A stretch of DNA of 64,000 nt from an uncultured Eubacteriales bacterium (lineage in GTDB: Bacteria > Bacillota > Clostridia > Christensenellales > Borkfalkiaceae). Location: assembly GCA_905209085.1 (NCBI GenBank), contig CAJLRM010000004.1:279021-343020 (forward strand), in the 5' to 3' direction. Of the stretch, positions 1 to 8,083 are shown piece by piece. Within the stretch, counting starts at the first letter, position 1, and each line of letters begins with the position of its first letter. The notes under the pieces are model-generated. The model made no database searches and was not told the DNA's origin. It saw only the letters and a list, made by a program, of their open reading frames with translations. Made by a program: the position numbers and the translations under genes.

Positions 1-2
1 TA

Positions 3-62
3 TTTCTCAACGACCCGACGAGGGGCTACGGTATCGACATCAATGCGATGATTCGGGAATAA
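3..62 (+). CDS. C-terminal fragment of an unidentified protein
   Basis: The third frame is open from the window edge and reads FLNDPTRGYGIDINAMIRE before TAA at 60-62. The residues look like an ordinary protein end, and the other two frames look less natural. The rest lies outside the window. I do not recognise the family; in Bacillus the genes before spoIIM and dacF are varied, so context does not settle it. Confidence 0.4.
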   Translation, partial: FLNDPTRGYGIDINAMIRE

Positions 63-90
63 AAAATAAAAAACAGAATAAAAGAGCGGG

Positions 91-118
91 GAGATTCATA
101 TATAAGTATATGAATCTC
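91..118. repeat. perfect 12-bp inverted repeat over the spoIIM-like start codon
   Basis: Arms GAGATTCATATA (91-102) and TATATGAATCTC (107-118) are exact reverse complements with a 4-nt loop TAAG. The ATG at 110 lies in the right arm and the GGGGAG ribosome-binding sequence (88-93) runs into the left arm. In mRNA this hairpin would bury the start codon. It could also be an operator or end the upstream transcript, although the T-run after it is poor. Confidence 0.75.
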
Positions 119-709
119 CTTTGTATTTTGCGCGAAATCGGCGCGTCGGTTAAAAAACGCTTCGTCGTGACGGTTGTTTTTATTGCTCTGTTTGTCATAG
201 GTATATTGTCAGGCATAGTAATAGAAAAGCCCGCGTCGATCGAGTGTTACTATCTCAATTACTGCGACAATTACATTTATCGGATATTTTCCGAATCGTC
301 GGGCGGAATTTTTGTGGATCGCCTGCTCAGTTCGGCGTTTTTCATCGTCTTGACGATCCCTTTGGCTCTTTCGATATTCTGCGTTCCGTTGCAGGGAATT
401 TTAGTGTTTTATAAAGGATTCGTCTTCGGCACGGTGACGGTGATTCTCTTTTCCGTCTATCGTTTCAGCGGCTTTTTGGTCTGGCTCGTCGTACTTTTGC
501 CGCAGGTGCTGCTGTTTTCCGCGGCATACGTCGTTTTGTCCGTCCTGGCCTTCGACTGCGGCTGTGAAAATCGGCTGCGCAGGGATTTTGGCTGCATGAG
601 AGGATTTCTCGTCTATCTGCTGTTGGCGGCGATCGCCGCGCTCTTATGCGCTCTGCTCGAATTTCTTGTCGTATGCCTGATTTTTCGCCCCGTTTCCAAA
701 GTGTTATGA
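110..709 (+). CDS. spoIIM: SpoIIM-like polytopic membrane protein
   Basis: This 199-residue, very hydrophobic protein has about five membrane segments: residues 19-38, 72-96, 100-120, 124-147 and 166-192. Length, topology and the motif PLQGILVFYKGFVFG fit the SpoIIM family, which in spore formers joins SpoIID and SpoIIP in peptidoglycan remodelling during engulfment. Its position directly before a DacF-type carboxypeptidase matches the spoIIM/dacF neighbourhood of Bacillus and Clostridium. The start codon sits in a perfect hairpin. Sequence similarity in this family is low, so the name rests on topology and context; a generic DUF95-type membrane protein is the alternative. Confidence 0.5.
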   Translation: MNLLCILREIGASVKKRFVVTVVFIALFVIGILSGIVIEKPASIECYYLNYCDNYIYRIFSESSGGIFVDRLLSSAFFIVLTIPLALSIFCVPLQGILVFYKGFVFGTVTVILFSVYRFSGFLVWLVVLLPQVLLFSAAYVVLSVLAFDCGCENRLRRDFGCMRGFLVYLLLAAIAALLCALLEFLVVCLIFRPVSKVL

Positions 710-779
710 TAATTTTTTTCATATTCTTTAAAACACCCTTTTTGCGTATAATCCGCGCGGAAAGAGGGAAACTAAGAGT

Positions 780-2051
780 ATGAAAAAATTATTGGGTATC
801 ATCCTCGGAATGTCATTTCTTCTTCCGGGCGTTTCCACAAAAGCTTTGACGAATATATCGGGACGAAATTCCGGATTATCGGCGGTATCGGCAAAGGCGG
901 AGGAGAGTATATCGGAAGCGGCTCTCCCGTCGGAAAGCGATCCGCTGCATACGGATAAAACGGTCACGGCGGACTCCGTGAACCTGCAACTGAATGCGAA
1001 AGCGGCGTACATGATGGACTGGGCGAGCGGTACGGAAATCTATTCCAGCAACGCCACCGACCGTCTGCCCATTGCCAGTATGTGTAAAATCATGACCCTG
1101 ATCTTATGTTTCGACGCGATAGAGGCGGGGAATCTTTCTCTCGACGAGATGATTTCTGTCAGCGAACACGCGGCGTCCATGGGCGGCTCTCAGGTTTTTC
1201 TGGAAGCGAACGCGCAGTATCCCGCCCGCGAATTGATCAAGAGCATCATCGTCTGTTCCGCGAACGACAGCTGCGTGGCGATGGCGGAGCGCATCGCGGG
1301 CAGCGACACGTTGTTTACGGATAAGATGAACGCGAGGGCAAAGGAGTTGGGCGCGGAAAATACGCTCTTCGCCAATTGCACGGGACTTCCCAAGGAGCCG
1401 CAGTATTCCTGTGCGCACGACGTGGCGAAGATGCTCGCGGAACTCGTTTCGCACGAGGAATACTTTTCGTTCAGTAAGATTTGGATGGATAAATTCCAAC
1501 ACCCGCAGGGACGGTATACGGAAATTTCCAATACCAATCGCCTCGTGAGATTTTACGAGGGGTGTGACGGCGGCAAGACGGGCTTTACCAATCAGGCAGG
1601 CTTCTGCCTCGCGGCGACGGCAAAGCGCGGAGGGATGCGCTTGATCTCCGTCGTGATCGGCGAAGATTCGAGCGACCACCGTTTCGGCGACATCCGCACG
1701 ATGTTCGATTATGCCTTTGCGACGTATACGCTCAAAACGGTCGTCGACGAAAACAATCTGTTGAGCGAAACCGCGGAAGTGAGCGGCGGCAAGACAAAGA
1801 GCGTCACCGTTCGTCCCGAACGCAGTTCCCACATTTTTTCCAGGCGCGGCGACACGGAGAACGTGACTCTCGACGTACAGATAAAGAATCGCGTCAAGGC
1901 TCCCATCCGGGCGGGCGACAAGGTAGGCGAGATCATCGTCTATAAGGATAACGTGGAAATCGACCGCGTGAGCGTCGTGGCGAACGAATCCGCGGAAGCG
2001 GCGGGATTTCTCGACCATATCCGCCGCGTGGCGCAGGGCTGGAATCTGTAA
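780..2051 (+). CDS. dacF: D-alanyl-D-alanine carboxypeptidase (S11, DacF type)
   Basis: A 423-residue low-molecular-mass penicillin-binding protein that trims the terminal D-Ala from peptidoglycan stem peptides outside the membrane. An N-terminal signal segment (about residues 4-22) is followed by a low-complexity stretch and the S11 domain. All three active-site motifs are present: S100-M-C-K103 (SxxK), S160-A-N162 (SxN) and K266-T-G268 (KTG). The C-terminal region (about 340-420) is the beta-rich PBP5 C domain. The ribosome-binding site AGAGGG precedes ATG at 780. Following a SpoIIM-like gene points to the sporulation-associated DacF branch. A terminator and the lysA promoter lie downstream. 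Confidence 0.9.
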   Translation: MKKLLGIILGMSFLLPGVSTKALTNISGRNSGLSAVSAKAEESISEAALPSESDPLHTDKTVTADSVNLQLNAKAAYMMDWASGTEIYSSNATDRLPIASMCKIMTLILCFDAIEAGNLSLDEMISVSEHAASMGGSQVFLEANAQYPARELIKSIIVCSANDSCVAMAERIAGSDTLFTDKMNARAKELGAENTLFANCTGLPKEPQYSCAHDVAKMLAELVSHEEYFSFSKIWMDKFQHPQGRYTEISNTNRLVRFYEGCDGGKTGFTNQAGFCLAATAKRGGMRLISVVIGEDSSDHRFGDIRTMFDYAFATYTLKTVVDENNLLSETAEVSGGKTKSVTVRPERSSHIFSRRGDTENVTLDVQIKNRVKAPIRAGDKVGEIIVYKDNVEIDRVSVVANESAEAAGFLDHIRRVAQGWNL

Positions 2052-2240
2052 AGGCGCTTTTAATCATTTTCAATGCGTTTACGCAGTGCAAAAATCTTAT
2101 CTTTTCGTAAAGAGCCGCGATACTTCCGCCGCCCGTCAGCGGAATTGTCGTTCTATCCGTTCTTCCGGCGCTTTGTATTGCGAAAAGGTTTCTCAAAATT
2201 CTTAAATTTTCGTTTTCGCGAGCCTCTTTTGTCAAGATGT

Positions 2241-2287
2241 AAAAATCCGCTTTTTCGGTAAAAATTTTCCGAAAGGGCGGATTTTTT
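2241..2287 (+). terminator. Rho-independent terminator after dacF
   Basis: AATCCGC-TTTTTCGG pairs with CCGAAAGG-GCGGATT around a 10-nt loop, followed by TTTTTT. The preceding A-run makes it usable on the other strand too. It occupies most of the 335-bp dacF-lysA gap, which otherwise holds only the lysA promoter. Confidence 0.75.
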
Positions 2288-2308
2288 GCGGAAAGCGGGG
2301 TCCGACTC

Positions 2309-2337
2309 TTGCATTTTGATAAAAAATTTGCTAAAAT
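2309..2337 (+). promoter_or_regulatory. sigma-A promoter of lysA
   Basis: TTGCAT (2309-2314), 17-bp spacer, TAAAAT (2332-2337). The leader to the lysA ATG is about 43 nt, too short for a lysine riboswitch. Confidence 0.7.
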
Positions 2338-2386
2338 ATAGAATGAATAAATAATACCGGACATTTCCAAAAGGCGGACAAAGAGG

Positions 2387-3721
2387 ATGAACACAAGAGA
2401 AACGTTGAAAGTAAACGAAAAGGGACACTTAGAAATCGGCGGCGCGGATTGCGTGGAGCTGGCAAGGGAATTCGGCACGCCGCTGTACGTATTCGACGAA
2501 GCGTATATCCGCAGGATGATGCGGGTCTACCGCGATACGCTGGAAAAAGAATACGCGGGAAACGGTTTGGTCCTGTACGCTTCCAAGGCGTTTTCCTGCG
2601 AGGCCGTTTATCGCATCGCGCGGCAGGAGCGCATCGGCGTGGACGTCGTTTCCGGCGGGGAACTGTATACCGCGCTCAAAGCGGGATTTCCCGCGTCTAA
2701 AATTTATATGCACGGCAACAATAAGCTCGACTACGAATTGGAAGAGGCTCTCGACGCCGGCGTGGGGTGTATCGTGGCGGACGCATACGCGGAAATCGAT
2801 AAGATCGACCGCGAGGCGAAAAAGCGCGGACGCACACAGAATATTCTCCTGCGCATCAATCCCGGAGTGGAGGCGCATACGCACGCCTATATTCAGACGG
2901 CGAAGACGGACAGTAAATTCGGATTTTCCATCGCGGACGGAACCGCTGAAAAGATCACAGCCTACGCATTGACGAAAAAACACGTCGCGCTTCGCGGCTT
3001 CCATTGCCATATCGGTTCGCAGATCTTCGAAAGGCAGTCGTTTGTGCTCGCGGCGGAAAAATGTATGGATTTTGCCGCGGAAATCAAGCAAAAGCTCGGA
3101 TTCGTCACGGAAGAATTGAATATGGGGGGCGGATTCGGCATCTGGTATACGGACGAGGATAAAAAAATTTCTCCCGAAGGGTACGGGGAATATTTAAAGG
3201 CGCTCATAGACACAATCAAAAGCAAGGCAAAAGAAAAGAAGTTAAAGCTTCCCTATCTTGTCGTCGAGCCGGGACGCTCCATCGTCGGAGAGGCGGGAAT
3301 TACGCTATATACGGTCGGGACGATCAAAGAAATTCCCGGGGTAAAGAAATACGTGGCGGTCGACGGAGGAATGTTCGACAATCCCCGCTATGCGCTGTAT
3401 CAGGCGAAATATACGCCCGTTCTCGCGTCGCGCGCGGCTGAAAAGGCGACCGAGGTGGTGTCCGTGGCGGGGAAATGCTGCGAGAGCGGGGATTTAATCG
3501 CCGTCAACGTCAATCTACCCAAGGCGGAGTCGGGAGATATTTTAGCGATACTCTCCACCGGGGCTTATAATTATTCGATGGCGATGAATTACAACCGCAA
3601 TCTTATCCCGCCCTGCATCCTGGTCAGAGAGGGCAGGGCGGATTATATCGTCAAGCCGCAGACTTACGAGGATTTGACAAGAAACGACGCCGTTCCCGAT
3701 TCTCTGAAAACGGAAGAATAA
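2387..3721 (+). CDS. lysA: diaminopimelate decarboxylase
   Basis: A 444-residue fold-type III PLP enzyme converting meso-diaminopimelate to L-lysine and CO2. K67 in YASKAF is the PLP lysine. HCHIGSQIF, the phosphate-binding NMGGGFG, EPGRSIVGEAG and the C-terminal CESGD motif (the cysteine contributed across the dimer) are all present, so the enzyme should be active. Length is normal for the family. It has its own promoter and is not in an obvious lysine operon; it precedes the M50-scpAB block. Confidence 0.95.
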   Translation: MNTRETLKVNEKGHLEIGGADCVELAREFGTPLYVFDEAYIRRMMRVYRDTLEKEYAGNGLVLYASKAFSCEAVYRIARQERIGVDVVSGGELYTALKAGFPASKIYMHGNNKLDYELEEALDAGVGCIVADAYAEIDKIDREAKKRGRTQNILLRINPGVEAHTHAYIQTAKTDSKFGFSIADGTAEKITAYALTKKHVALRGFHCHIGSQIFERQSFVLAAEKCMDFAAEIKQKLGFVTEELNMGGGFGIWYTDEDKKISPEGYGEYLKALIDTIKSKAKEKKLKLPYLVVEPGRSIVGEAGITLYTVGTIKEIPGVKKYVAVDGGMFDNPRYALYQAKYTPVLASRAAEKATEVVSVAGKCCESGDLIAVNVNLPKAESGDILAILSTGAYNYSMAMNYNRNLIPPCILVREGRADYIVKPQTYEDLTRNDAVPDSLKTEE

Positions 3722-3780
3722 AAAAAGGAAAGGACTGAATTTTTTTATGTAAGATTCGTTTGAAAAATCCTTTCACACAC

Positions 3781-3809
3781 TTGCTTTTTCAGATAAAAAA
3801 CGTTATAAT
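3781..3809 (+). promoter_or_regulatory. sigma-A promoter with leaderless start for the M50-scpAB operon
   Basis: TTGCTT (3781-3786), 17-bp spacer, perfect TATAAT (3804-3809), then AACTTT and ATG at 3816. The expected +1 falls on the A of the ATG. There is no Shine-Dalgarno sequence before this ATG or the next one at 3828. Confidence 0.8.
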
Positions 3810-3815
3810 AACTTT

Positions 3816-4496
3816 ATGGAATATTTCATGGAAAGATTTTTACCGCTTATCGCAAGTTTTCTCGCGGTTATGGTCGTCATTACGCTGCACGAATTTTCGC
3901 ACGCGTTCGTCGCCTATAAATGCGGCGACCCGACGGCGAAGTTCAGCGGGCGCCTGACGCTCAACCCTGTAAAGCATTTCGATCTTTTGGGGATCCTTTC
4001 CTTCGCGCTGGTGGGATTCGGCTGGGCGAAGCCCGTTCCCGTCAATCCGAATAACTTTAAAAAATACAGGAGCGGCTGTTTTTGGACAAGCGCCGCGGGA
4101 ATCATCGCCAACTATATTTCCGCGTTTTTATTCGCTCCGCTGTTTTTGTTGTCGACAAAATATTTGGCGGGCAATACTTACGGGTATCTTTTTATCCGCG
4201 ACCTCACGTATTTGTTGTTTGCGTATTCTTTGAGTTTTTGTATCTTCAACCTGCTGCCTTTTTATCCGCTGGACGGCTTCCGCATCGTGGACGCCCTGAA
4301 CAGGAAACGCGGCAAAGTCTATTGGTTTTTACGCAAATACGGCTATTATATCCTTTTGGGACTGATCGGCATAAGCTTTCTTTCCCGTTATATTCCCTTT
4401 TTGGGATATATAAATATTCTCGGCTATGTGATGGAATTTGCCGTCAATATTTTCGGTTGGCCCATCGATAAATTCTGGGGTCTGATCATTAGATAA
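3816..4496 (+). CDS. site-2 protease family (M50) membrane metalloprotease
   Basis: A 226-residue integral membrane zinc protease. The zinc motif HEFSH lies in the first membrane segment (about residues 26-30), followed by GRLTLNP. The second conserved motif, NLLPFYPLDGFRI, carries the third zinc ligand (Asp) near residue 150. It has no PDZ domain, so it belongs to the short M50 class (YwhC/SpoIVFB-related) rather than RseP. In Firmicutes such a gene commonly precedes scpA, as here. The substrate cannot be inferred. The start at 3816 coincides with the predicted transcription start, giving a leaderless message. Confidence 0.88.
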   Translation: MEYFMERFLPLIASFLAVMVVITLHEFSHAFVAYKCGDPTAKFSGRLTLNPVKHFDLLGILSFALVGFGWAKPVPVNPNNFKKYRSGCFWTSAAGIIANYISAFLFAPLFLLSTKYLAGNTYGYLFIRDLTYLLFAYSLSFCIFNLLPFYPLDGFRIVDALNRKRGKVYWFLRKYGYYILLGLIGISFLSRYIPFLGYINILGYVMEFAVNIFGWPIDKFWGLIIR

Positions 4497-4508
4497 AGGG
4501 AGGGAACA

Positions 4509-5321
4509 GTGGAAAAAATTACGGTGGAATCGGTCAAAAATTTCGATTCGGAAGTAGATTATACGACGGTCTTGGATAACTTCGAGGGACCTCTCGATCT
4601 TCTTTTATATCTCATCAAAGAACAGGAGATCGAGGTCAAGGACATTTTCGTTTCGCAGGTCACCGAGCAATTCCTCATGTATATGAAAGGACTGCCGTAC
4701 ATCGATATGGATAAAGCCAGCGATTATCTGAATATCGCGGCGACCATCATCGACATCAAAGCCCGCAGCCTCGTGCCCCCGCCCGACGACGGATTCGACG
4801 ATTATTACGACGAGGACGACGATCCGCAGGGAGAATTGATCCGCGCCCTCGAAGAATATCAGATGATCAAAGAGGAGGCGGAAAAGCTCAAAGAAATGGA
4901 AACGGTCGGCTACTATTTCAAGGAGCCGGATAAGGACGTGAGCGGCATACAGGTAAAATATAAAGATTTTACGCTCGACGGCTTACTGAAAGCGTTTGCC
5001 AAACTCATGTTGAAGCGCGAAAGCTTGAAGAGCGAAACGGACGCGGCGCGCGAAATTCCCCGCGACCGCTTCACCGTTCCCGAAAAGATAAACTACATAC
5101 GGGAAACCGTCAGGGAAAAAGAGCGGGTACAATTCGAAGAATTGTTCGAGGATAGCGCGTCCAAGGCGGAGATCGTGACTACTTTTCAGGCGCTTTTGGA
5201 ACTGTTGAAACATCAGGTTTTGATTGTATCGCAAGAAGAGATATTCTCTTCCATTACTATTATGAAGAATCCGAACAGAAGCGAGGACGAAGAAATTGGA
5301 GAAATTGACGAATATAATTGA
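4509..5321 (+). CDS. scpA: segregation and condensation protein A
   Basis: This 270-residue kleisin bridges SMC heads and binds ScpB in the bacterial condensin that compacts and segregates the chromosome. The family hallmark NFEGPLDLLLYLIKEQ is at residues 23-38. An acidic linker (DDYYDEDDD) lies near residue 95, and the C-terminal winged helix ends in the usual hydrophobic stretch before a charged tail. The GTG start at 4509 follows a strong AGGGAGGG sequence 12 nt after the M50 stop. The 3' end overlaps scpB by 26 nt, which implies translational coupling. Confidence 0.95.
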   Translation: MEKITVESVKNFDSEVDYTTVLDNFEGPLDLLLYLIKEQEIEVKDIFVSQVTEQFLMYMKGLPYIDMDKASDYLNIAATIIDIKARSLVPPPDDGFDDYYDEDDDPQGELIRALEEYQMIKEEAEKLKEMETVGYYFKEPDKDVSGIQVKYKDFTLDGLLKAFAKLMLKRESLKSETDAAREIPRDRFTVPEKINYIRETVREKERVQFEELFEDSASKAEIVTTFQALLELLKHQVLIVSQEEIFSSITIMKNPNRSEDEEIGEIDEYN

Positions 5322-5991
5322 AGCGATTTTATTTGCGTCGGGGGACGCCGTGCCCGTGGATATGCTGCGCGACAAGTTTTCGCTTACCAAAGCGGAAATG
5401 GATACGGCGGTCCGCCATTTGGAGAAGAAATATACGGGGGACTGCGGGATTCAGCTTCTCACCTTTAATCACAAGCTGCAACTCGCCACCAATCCCGAAT
5501 ATAAAGAGGCGATCGCGTCCGTTCTCACCCCCATACGGGAAAAGGAATTTACGCGCACCATTTTGGAATGCGCGGCGATTATCGCCTACAAACAGCCGAT
5601 CACCCGCTCCGAATTGGAAGCGGTCCGCGGCGTCAACAGCGATTATGCCGTCACTACGCTTTTAAGCCTCGACATGATTGCGCCGGCGGGGCGCAAAGAC
5701 GTACCCGGAAAACCGATACTGTACGCTACGACGGATAACTTTCTCAAACGCTTCAAGCTGAAATCTTTGGCGGATCTGCCCGATTACGACGAATTGATGC
5801 AGAAGATCGCCGAGATCAACGCCGCTACCGAAGCGAGCAGTTACCTGTACGAGAAAGACGTATACGATCCCGATAAAGACCCCGAACTCAGAGAGGACGG
5901 CGGCGCGGCGGAAAGACCCGTTTCTTCCGACGGATTTGAACTGCCCGATTTTCTCAAAGACATCGAGGACGGAATCATTAAAATACAATAA
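5296..5991 (+). CDS. scpB: segregation and condensation protein B
   Basis: A 231-residue ScpB with two winged-helix domains (about 1-75 and 85-160); its dimer binds ScpA and modulates the SMC complex. IIEAILFASGDAV at the start and IIAYKQPITRSELEAVRGV near residue 100 are family signatures. The start is TTG at 5296 inside the scpA end, with AGGA upstream. The C-terminal 70 residues are acidic and probably disordered, which is normal for the family. Confidence 0.95.
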   Translation: MEKLTNIIEAILFASGDAVPVDMLRDKFSLTKAEMDTAVRHLEKKYTGDCGIQLLTFNHKLQLATNPEYKEAIASVLTPIREKEFTRTILECAAIIAYKQPITRSELEAVRGVNSDYAVTTLLSLDMIAPAGRKDVPGKPILYATTDNFLKRFKLKSLADLPDYDELMQKIAEINAATEASSYLYEKDVYDPDKDPELREDGGAAERPVSSDGFELPDFLKDIEDGIIKIQ

Positions 5992-6040
5992 CCGTTGTTT
6001 TTGACGGAATTTTGACGAAAACTACATACTTTCACAGAAT

Positions 6041-6065
6041 CTGCCCATATTGTAGGTATGGGCAG
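6041..6065. repeat. inverted repeat spanning the ytfI start codon
   Basis: CTGCCCATA (6041-6049) and TATGGGCAG (6057-6065) are exact reverse complements with a 7-nt loop. The ATG at 6058 lies in the right arm. CATATTGTA (6046-6054) also matches the sigma-K -10 form CATAnnnTA, with an AC 16 nt before it. That overlap is suggestive only. Confidence 0.6.
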
Positions 6066-6612
6066 ATTCTTTTTATTTGCCGCCTTGGGACTTATCTTGC
6101 TGGCGGTATTGTTATTTTTTCCGATATTTTTGGAGGCGGACGTTCATTACGACATGAATCGGAAAAAATTTGGCTTTGCCCTGTACGCATATAAGGTAAT
6201 CAAGCTGATAGGCGGATACGTCACCACATATCCCGGCGGAATCGCGCTGCATATTTCTCCGAAAAAGGCGATTTTAAAGCCTTATTCGGGCATGGATTCG
6301 GAAAGAAAACGGTTTTCGTTTACGAAGGCGTTTCGGATCGTTTCCTTTTCGCTGACGACGGAAACGGGGGCGGAATATCTCCTGCCCGTTTCGATAGCGC
6401 ATACGGCTCTGCGGGCGGTATTTTTTTCCGTCGGCGGAGAGAGGGGAAATATCGAAAATAATTTGTGGCTGACGGACGGGGACGAACTCAAAATTTCTAT
6501 GAATCTCGTCACCTTTTTCAATCTTTTTATTTTGCTTTGTGCCTTTTTGAAATTTTTAAAGGAGAAAATCAAGAGTTTATGGCGGAAAAAAACAAAAAAA
6601 TCAACAACTTAA
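6058..6612 (+). CDS. ytfI: DUF2953 (YtfI-like) membrane-anchored protein
   Basis: A 184-residue protein with an N-terminal membrane segment (residues 4-25), a soluble beta-rich middle and a second hydrophobic segment near 153-170, ending in a lysine-rich tail. Position directly before and overlapping ytfJ, plus topology, match DUF2953/YtfI, which pairs with YtfJ in spore-forming Firmicutes. The molecular role is unknown. No clear Shine-Dalgarno sequence precedes ATG 6058; the start codon lies in a short perfect hairpin. Confidence 0.6.
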   Translation: MGRFFLFAALGLILLAVLLFFPIFLEADVHYDMNRKKFGFALYAYKVIKLIGGYVTTYPGGIALHISPKKAILKPYSGMDSERKRFSFTKAFRIVSFSLTTETGAEYLLPVSIAHTALRAVFFSVGGERGNIENNLWLTDGDELKISMNLVTFFNLFILLCAFLKFLKEKIKSLWRKKTKKSTT

Positions 6613-6950
6613 TCGATTCTTCGGTCCTCACATTGAACGACATTGCCGACGTGGATACGGTCATCGGGAAACCGATCGTCACCGCGAGCGGCTTTCAGGT
6701 GATTCCCTTTTCCAAGGTGACGATGGGCTGTCTGTCGGGCGGTGGGGAATACGGGGACGTCAAGGTAGTCAAAGAAACGGATTCTATGCCTTTTGCGGGC
6801 GGCAGCGGTTCGGTGGTGAGCATGAAGCCGATGGGCTTTATCATCGACGACGGAAAGACCTGCCGCATGATCCGCATCACGGACGAACCCATCGACAATC
6901 TGATCGAAAAGGCGAGTGAAATCGTACAGAATATCACCGCCAAGGGCTGA
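6579..6950 (+). CDS. ytfJ: YtfJ/GerW family sporulation protein
   Basis: This 123-residue protein has the family signature DVDTVIGKPI followed by IPFSKVTMGCLSGGGEYG. YtfJ (GerW) proteins are made during sporulation and in some species are needed for germination. The frame is open further upstream to 6465, but I chose ATG 6579 because AAAGGAG (6558-6564) precedes it and the protein then starts at the usual family position. It overlaps ytfI by 34 nt, so the two are probably coupled. The biochemical role is not established. Confidence 0.88.
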   Translation: MAEKNKKINNLIDSSVLTLNDIADVDTVIGKPIVTASGFQVIPFSKVTMGCLSGGGEYGDVKVVKETDSMPFAGGSGSVVSMKPMGFIIDDGKTCRMIRITDEPIDNLIEKASEIVQNITAKG

Positions 6951-6952
6951 GC

Positions 6953-8044
6953 ATGAGCACGGCGGAATACCTTGCGGAAGCGGAAAAAAGACCGCGGCGC
7001 TTCCGTTTTTTGTGCGGTTTTTTATCCGCGGCTTATTGCGTTTGTCTGTTGAGTCCCGCGGGTTATGCATGGGCGAAGGCGGAAAATAAAAAGACTTCCG
7101 TTCCGCCCGCGCAGGCGGAATGCGTCATGGAGGCTAATTCCCGCCGTATTCTCTACGAGAGCAACGGCGCGGCGCAGCTTCCTATGGCGAGCACCACTAA
7201 GATTTTAACGGCGATCACCGTCCTCGAAAACAGCGCCGATATAAAGGAAAAATTCGAGATTCCTTCCGCCGCGGTAGGCGTCGAGGGGTCGAGCGTCTAT
7301 CTGAAAACGGGGGATACGTACAGCGTCGAGGATTTGCTGTACGGACTGATGCTCCGCTCCGGAAACGACTGCGCCGAGGCGCTTGCCCTCCATACGTGCG
7401 GCAGCATCGGCGAGTTTGCCATCAGAATGAACGAAACAGCCCAAAAAGCGGGCGCGCTCGACAGCAGCTTTAAAAATCCGCACGGGCTTCCTTGCGAAGG
7501 GCATTACACGACCGCGCACGATTTGAATCTCATCGCTTGTTACGCCATGCAAAGCGCGGAATTTCGGCAGATCGTTTCGACGAGGTATTACGAGCCCTGT
7601 CATTGGGCGAATAAGAACAAAATGCTGAAAAACTACAACGGCGCGATCGGCGTCAAAACGGGATACACGAAACAGGCGGGGCGATGTCTTGTGAGCGCGG
7701 CGGAACGGAACGGCATGACGCTCGTCTGTACGGTCCTCAATTGTCCGATGATGTACGAGCGTTCGGAGCAACTGCTGGACGACGCGTTCAAGGCGTACGA
7801 ACAGACGCGAATCCTCGGCGGCGATACTCCCGTGCAGATAAAGAAGGGAAATAAGACCTTGACGGGATATACGAAGGAAGATCTCTATTATCCGCTGCTG
7901 CCCGAAGAGAAGCTCCTGCTCAAAATGGAAACGGAAATTCGGGAAGATTTTGACGGGAAAGAAAAAAACGGTGAAATTATCGGACAAATCAAAATCTATC
8001 TCTTAAATCGATTGCTTTTTTCGCGGAATTTATATAAACTATAA
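6953..8044 (+). CDS. dacB: D-alanyl-D-alanine carboxypeptidase (S11, DacB-like)
   Basis: A second S11 carboxypeptidase, 363 residues, starting 2 nt after ytfJ. A basic N-terminus and membrane segment (about 20-43) form the signal anchor. The catalytic motifs are intact: S80-T-T-K83, S136-G-N138 and K235-T-G237. The C-terminal beta domain is shorter than in the 780-2051 protein. In Bacillus, dacB (PBP5*, a cortex enzyme) also lies between scpAB and rluB, so synteny favours a sporulation-cortex role; biochemically it need only be a carboxypeptidase. Confidence 0.88.
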   Translation: MSTAEYLAEAEKRPRRFRFLCGFLSAAYCVCLLSPAGYAWAKAENKKTSVPPAQAECVMEANSRRILYESNGAAQLPMASTTKILTAITVLENSADIKEKFEIPSAAVGVEGSSVYLKTGDTYSVEDLLYGLMLRSGNDCAEALALHTCGSIGEFAIRMNETAQKAGALDSSFKNPHGLPCEGHYTTAHDLNLIACYAMQSAEFRQIVSTRYYEPCHWANKNKMLKNYNGAIGVKTGYTKQAGRCLVSAAERNGMTLVCTVLNCPMMYERSEQLLDDAFKAYEQTRILGGDTPVQIKKGNKTLTGYTKEDLYYPLLPEEKLLLKMETEIREDFDGKEKNGEIIGQIKIYLLNRLLFSRNLYKL

Positions 8045-8083
8045 AGAAAGGTTAGAATTAAAATCCACGAAGAAGGAATACGA

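Noticed and set aside
2338..2386. Lysine riboswitch before lysA
   Set aside because: The predicted leader is about 43 nt, far shorter than the roughly 170-nt lysine aptamer.
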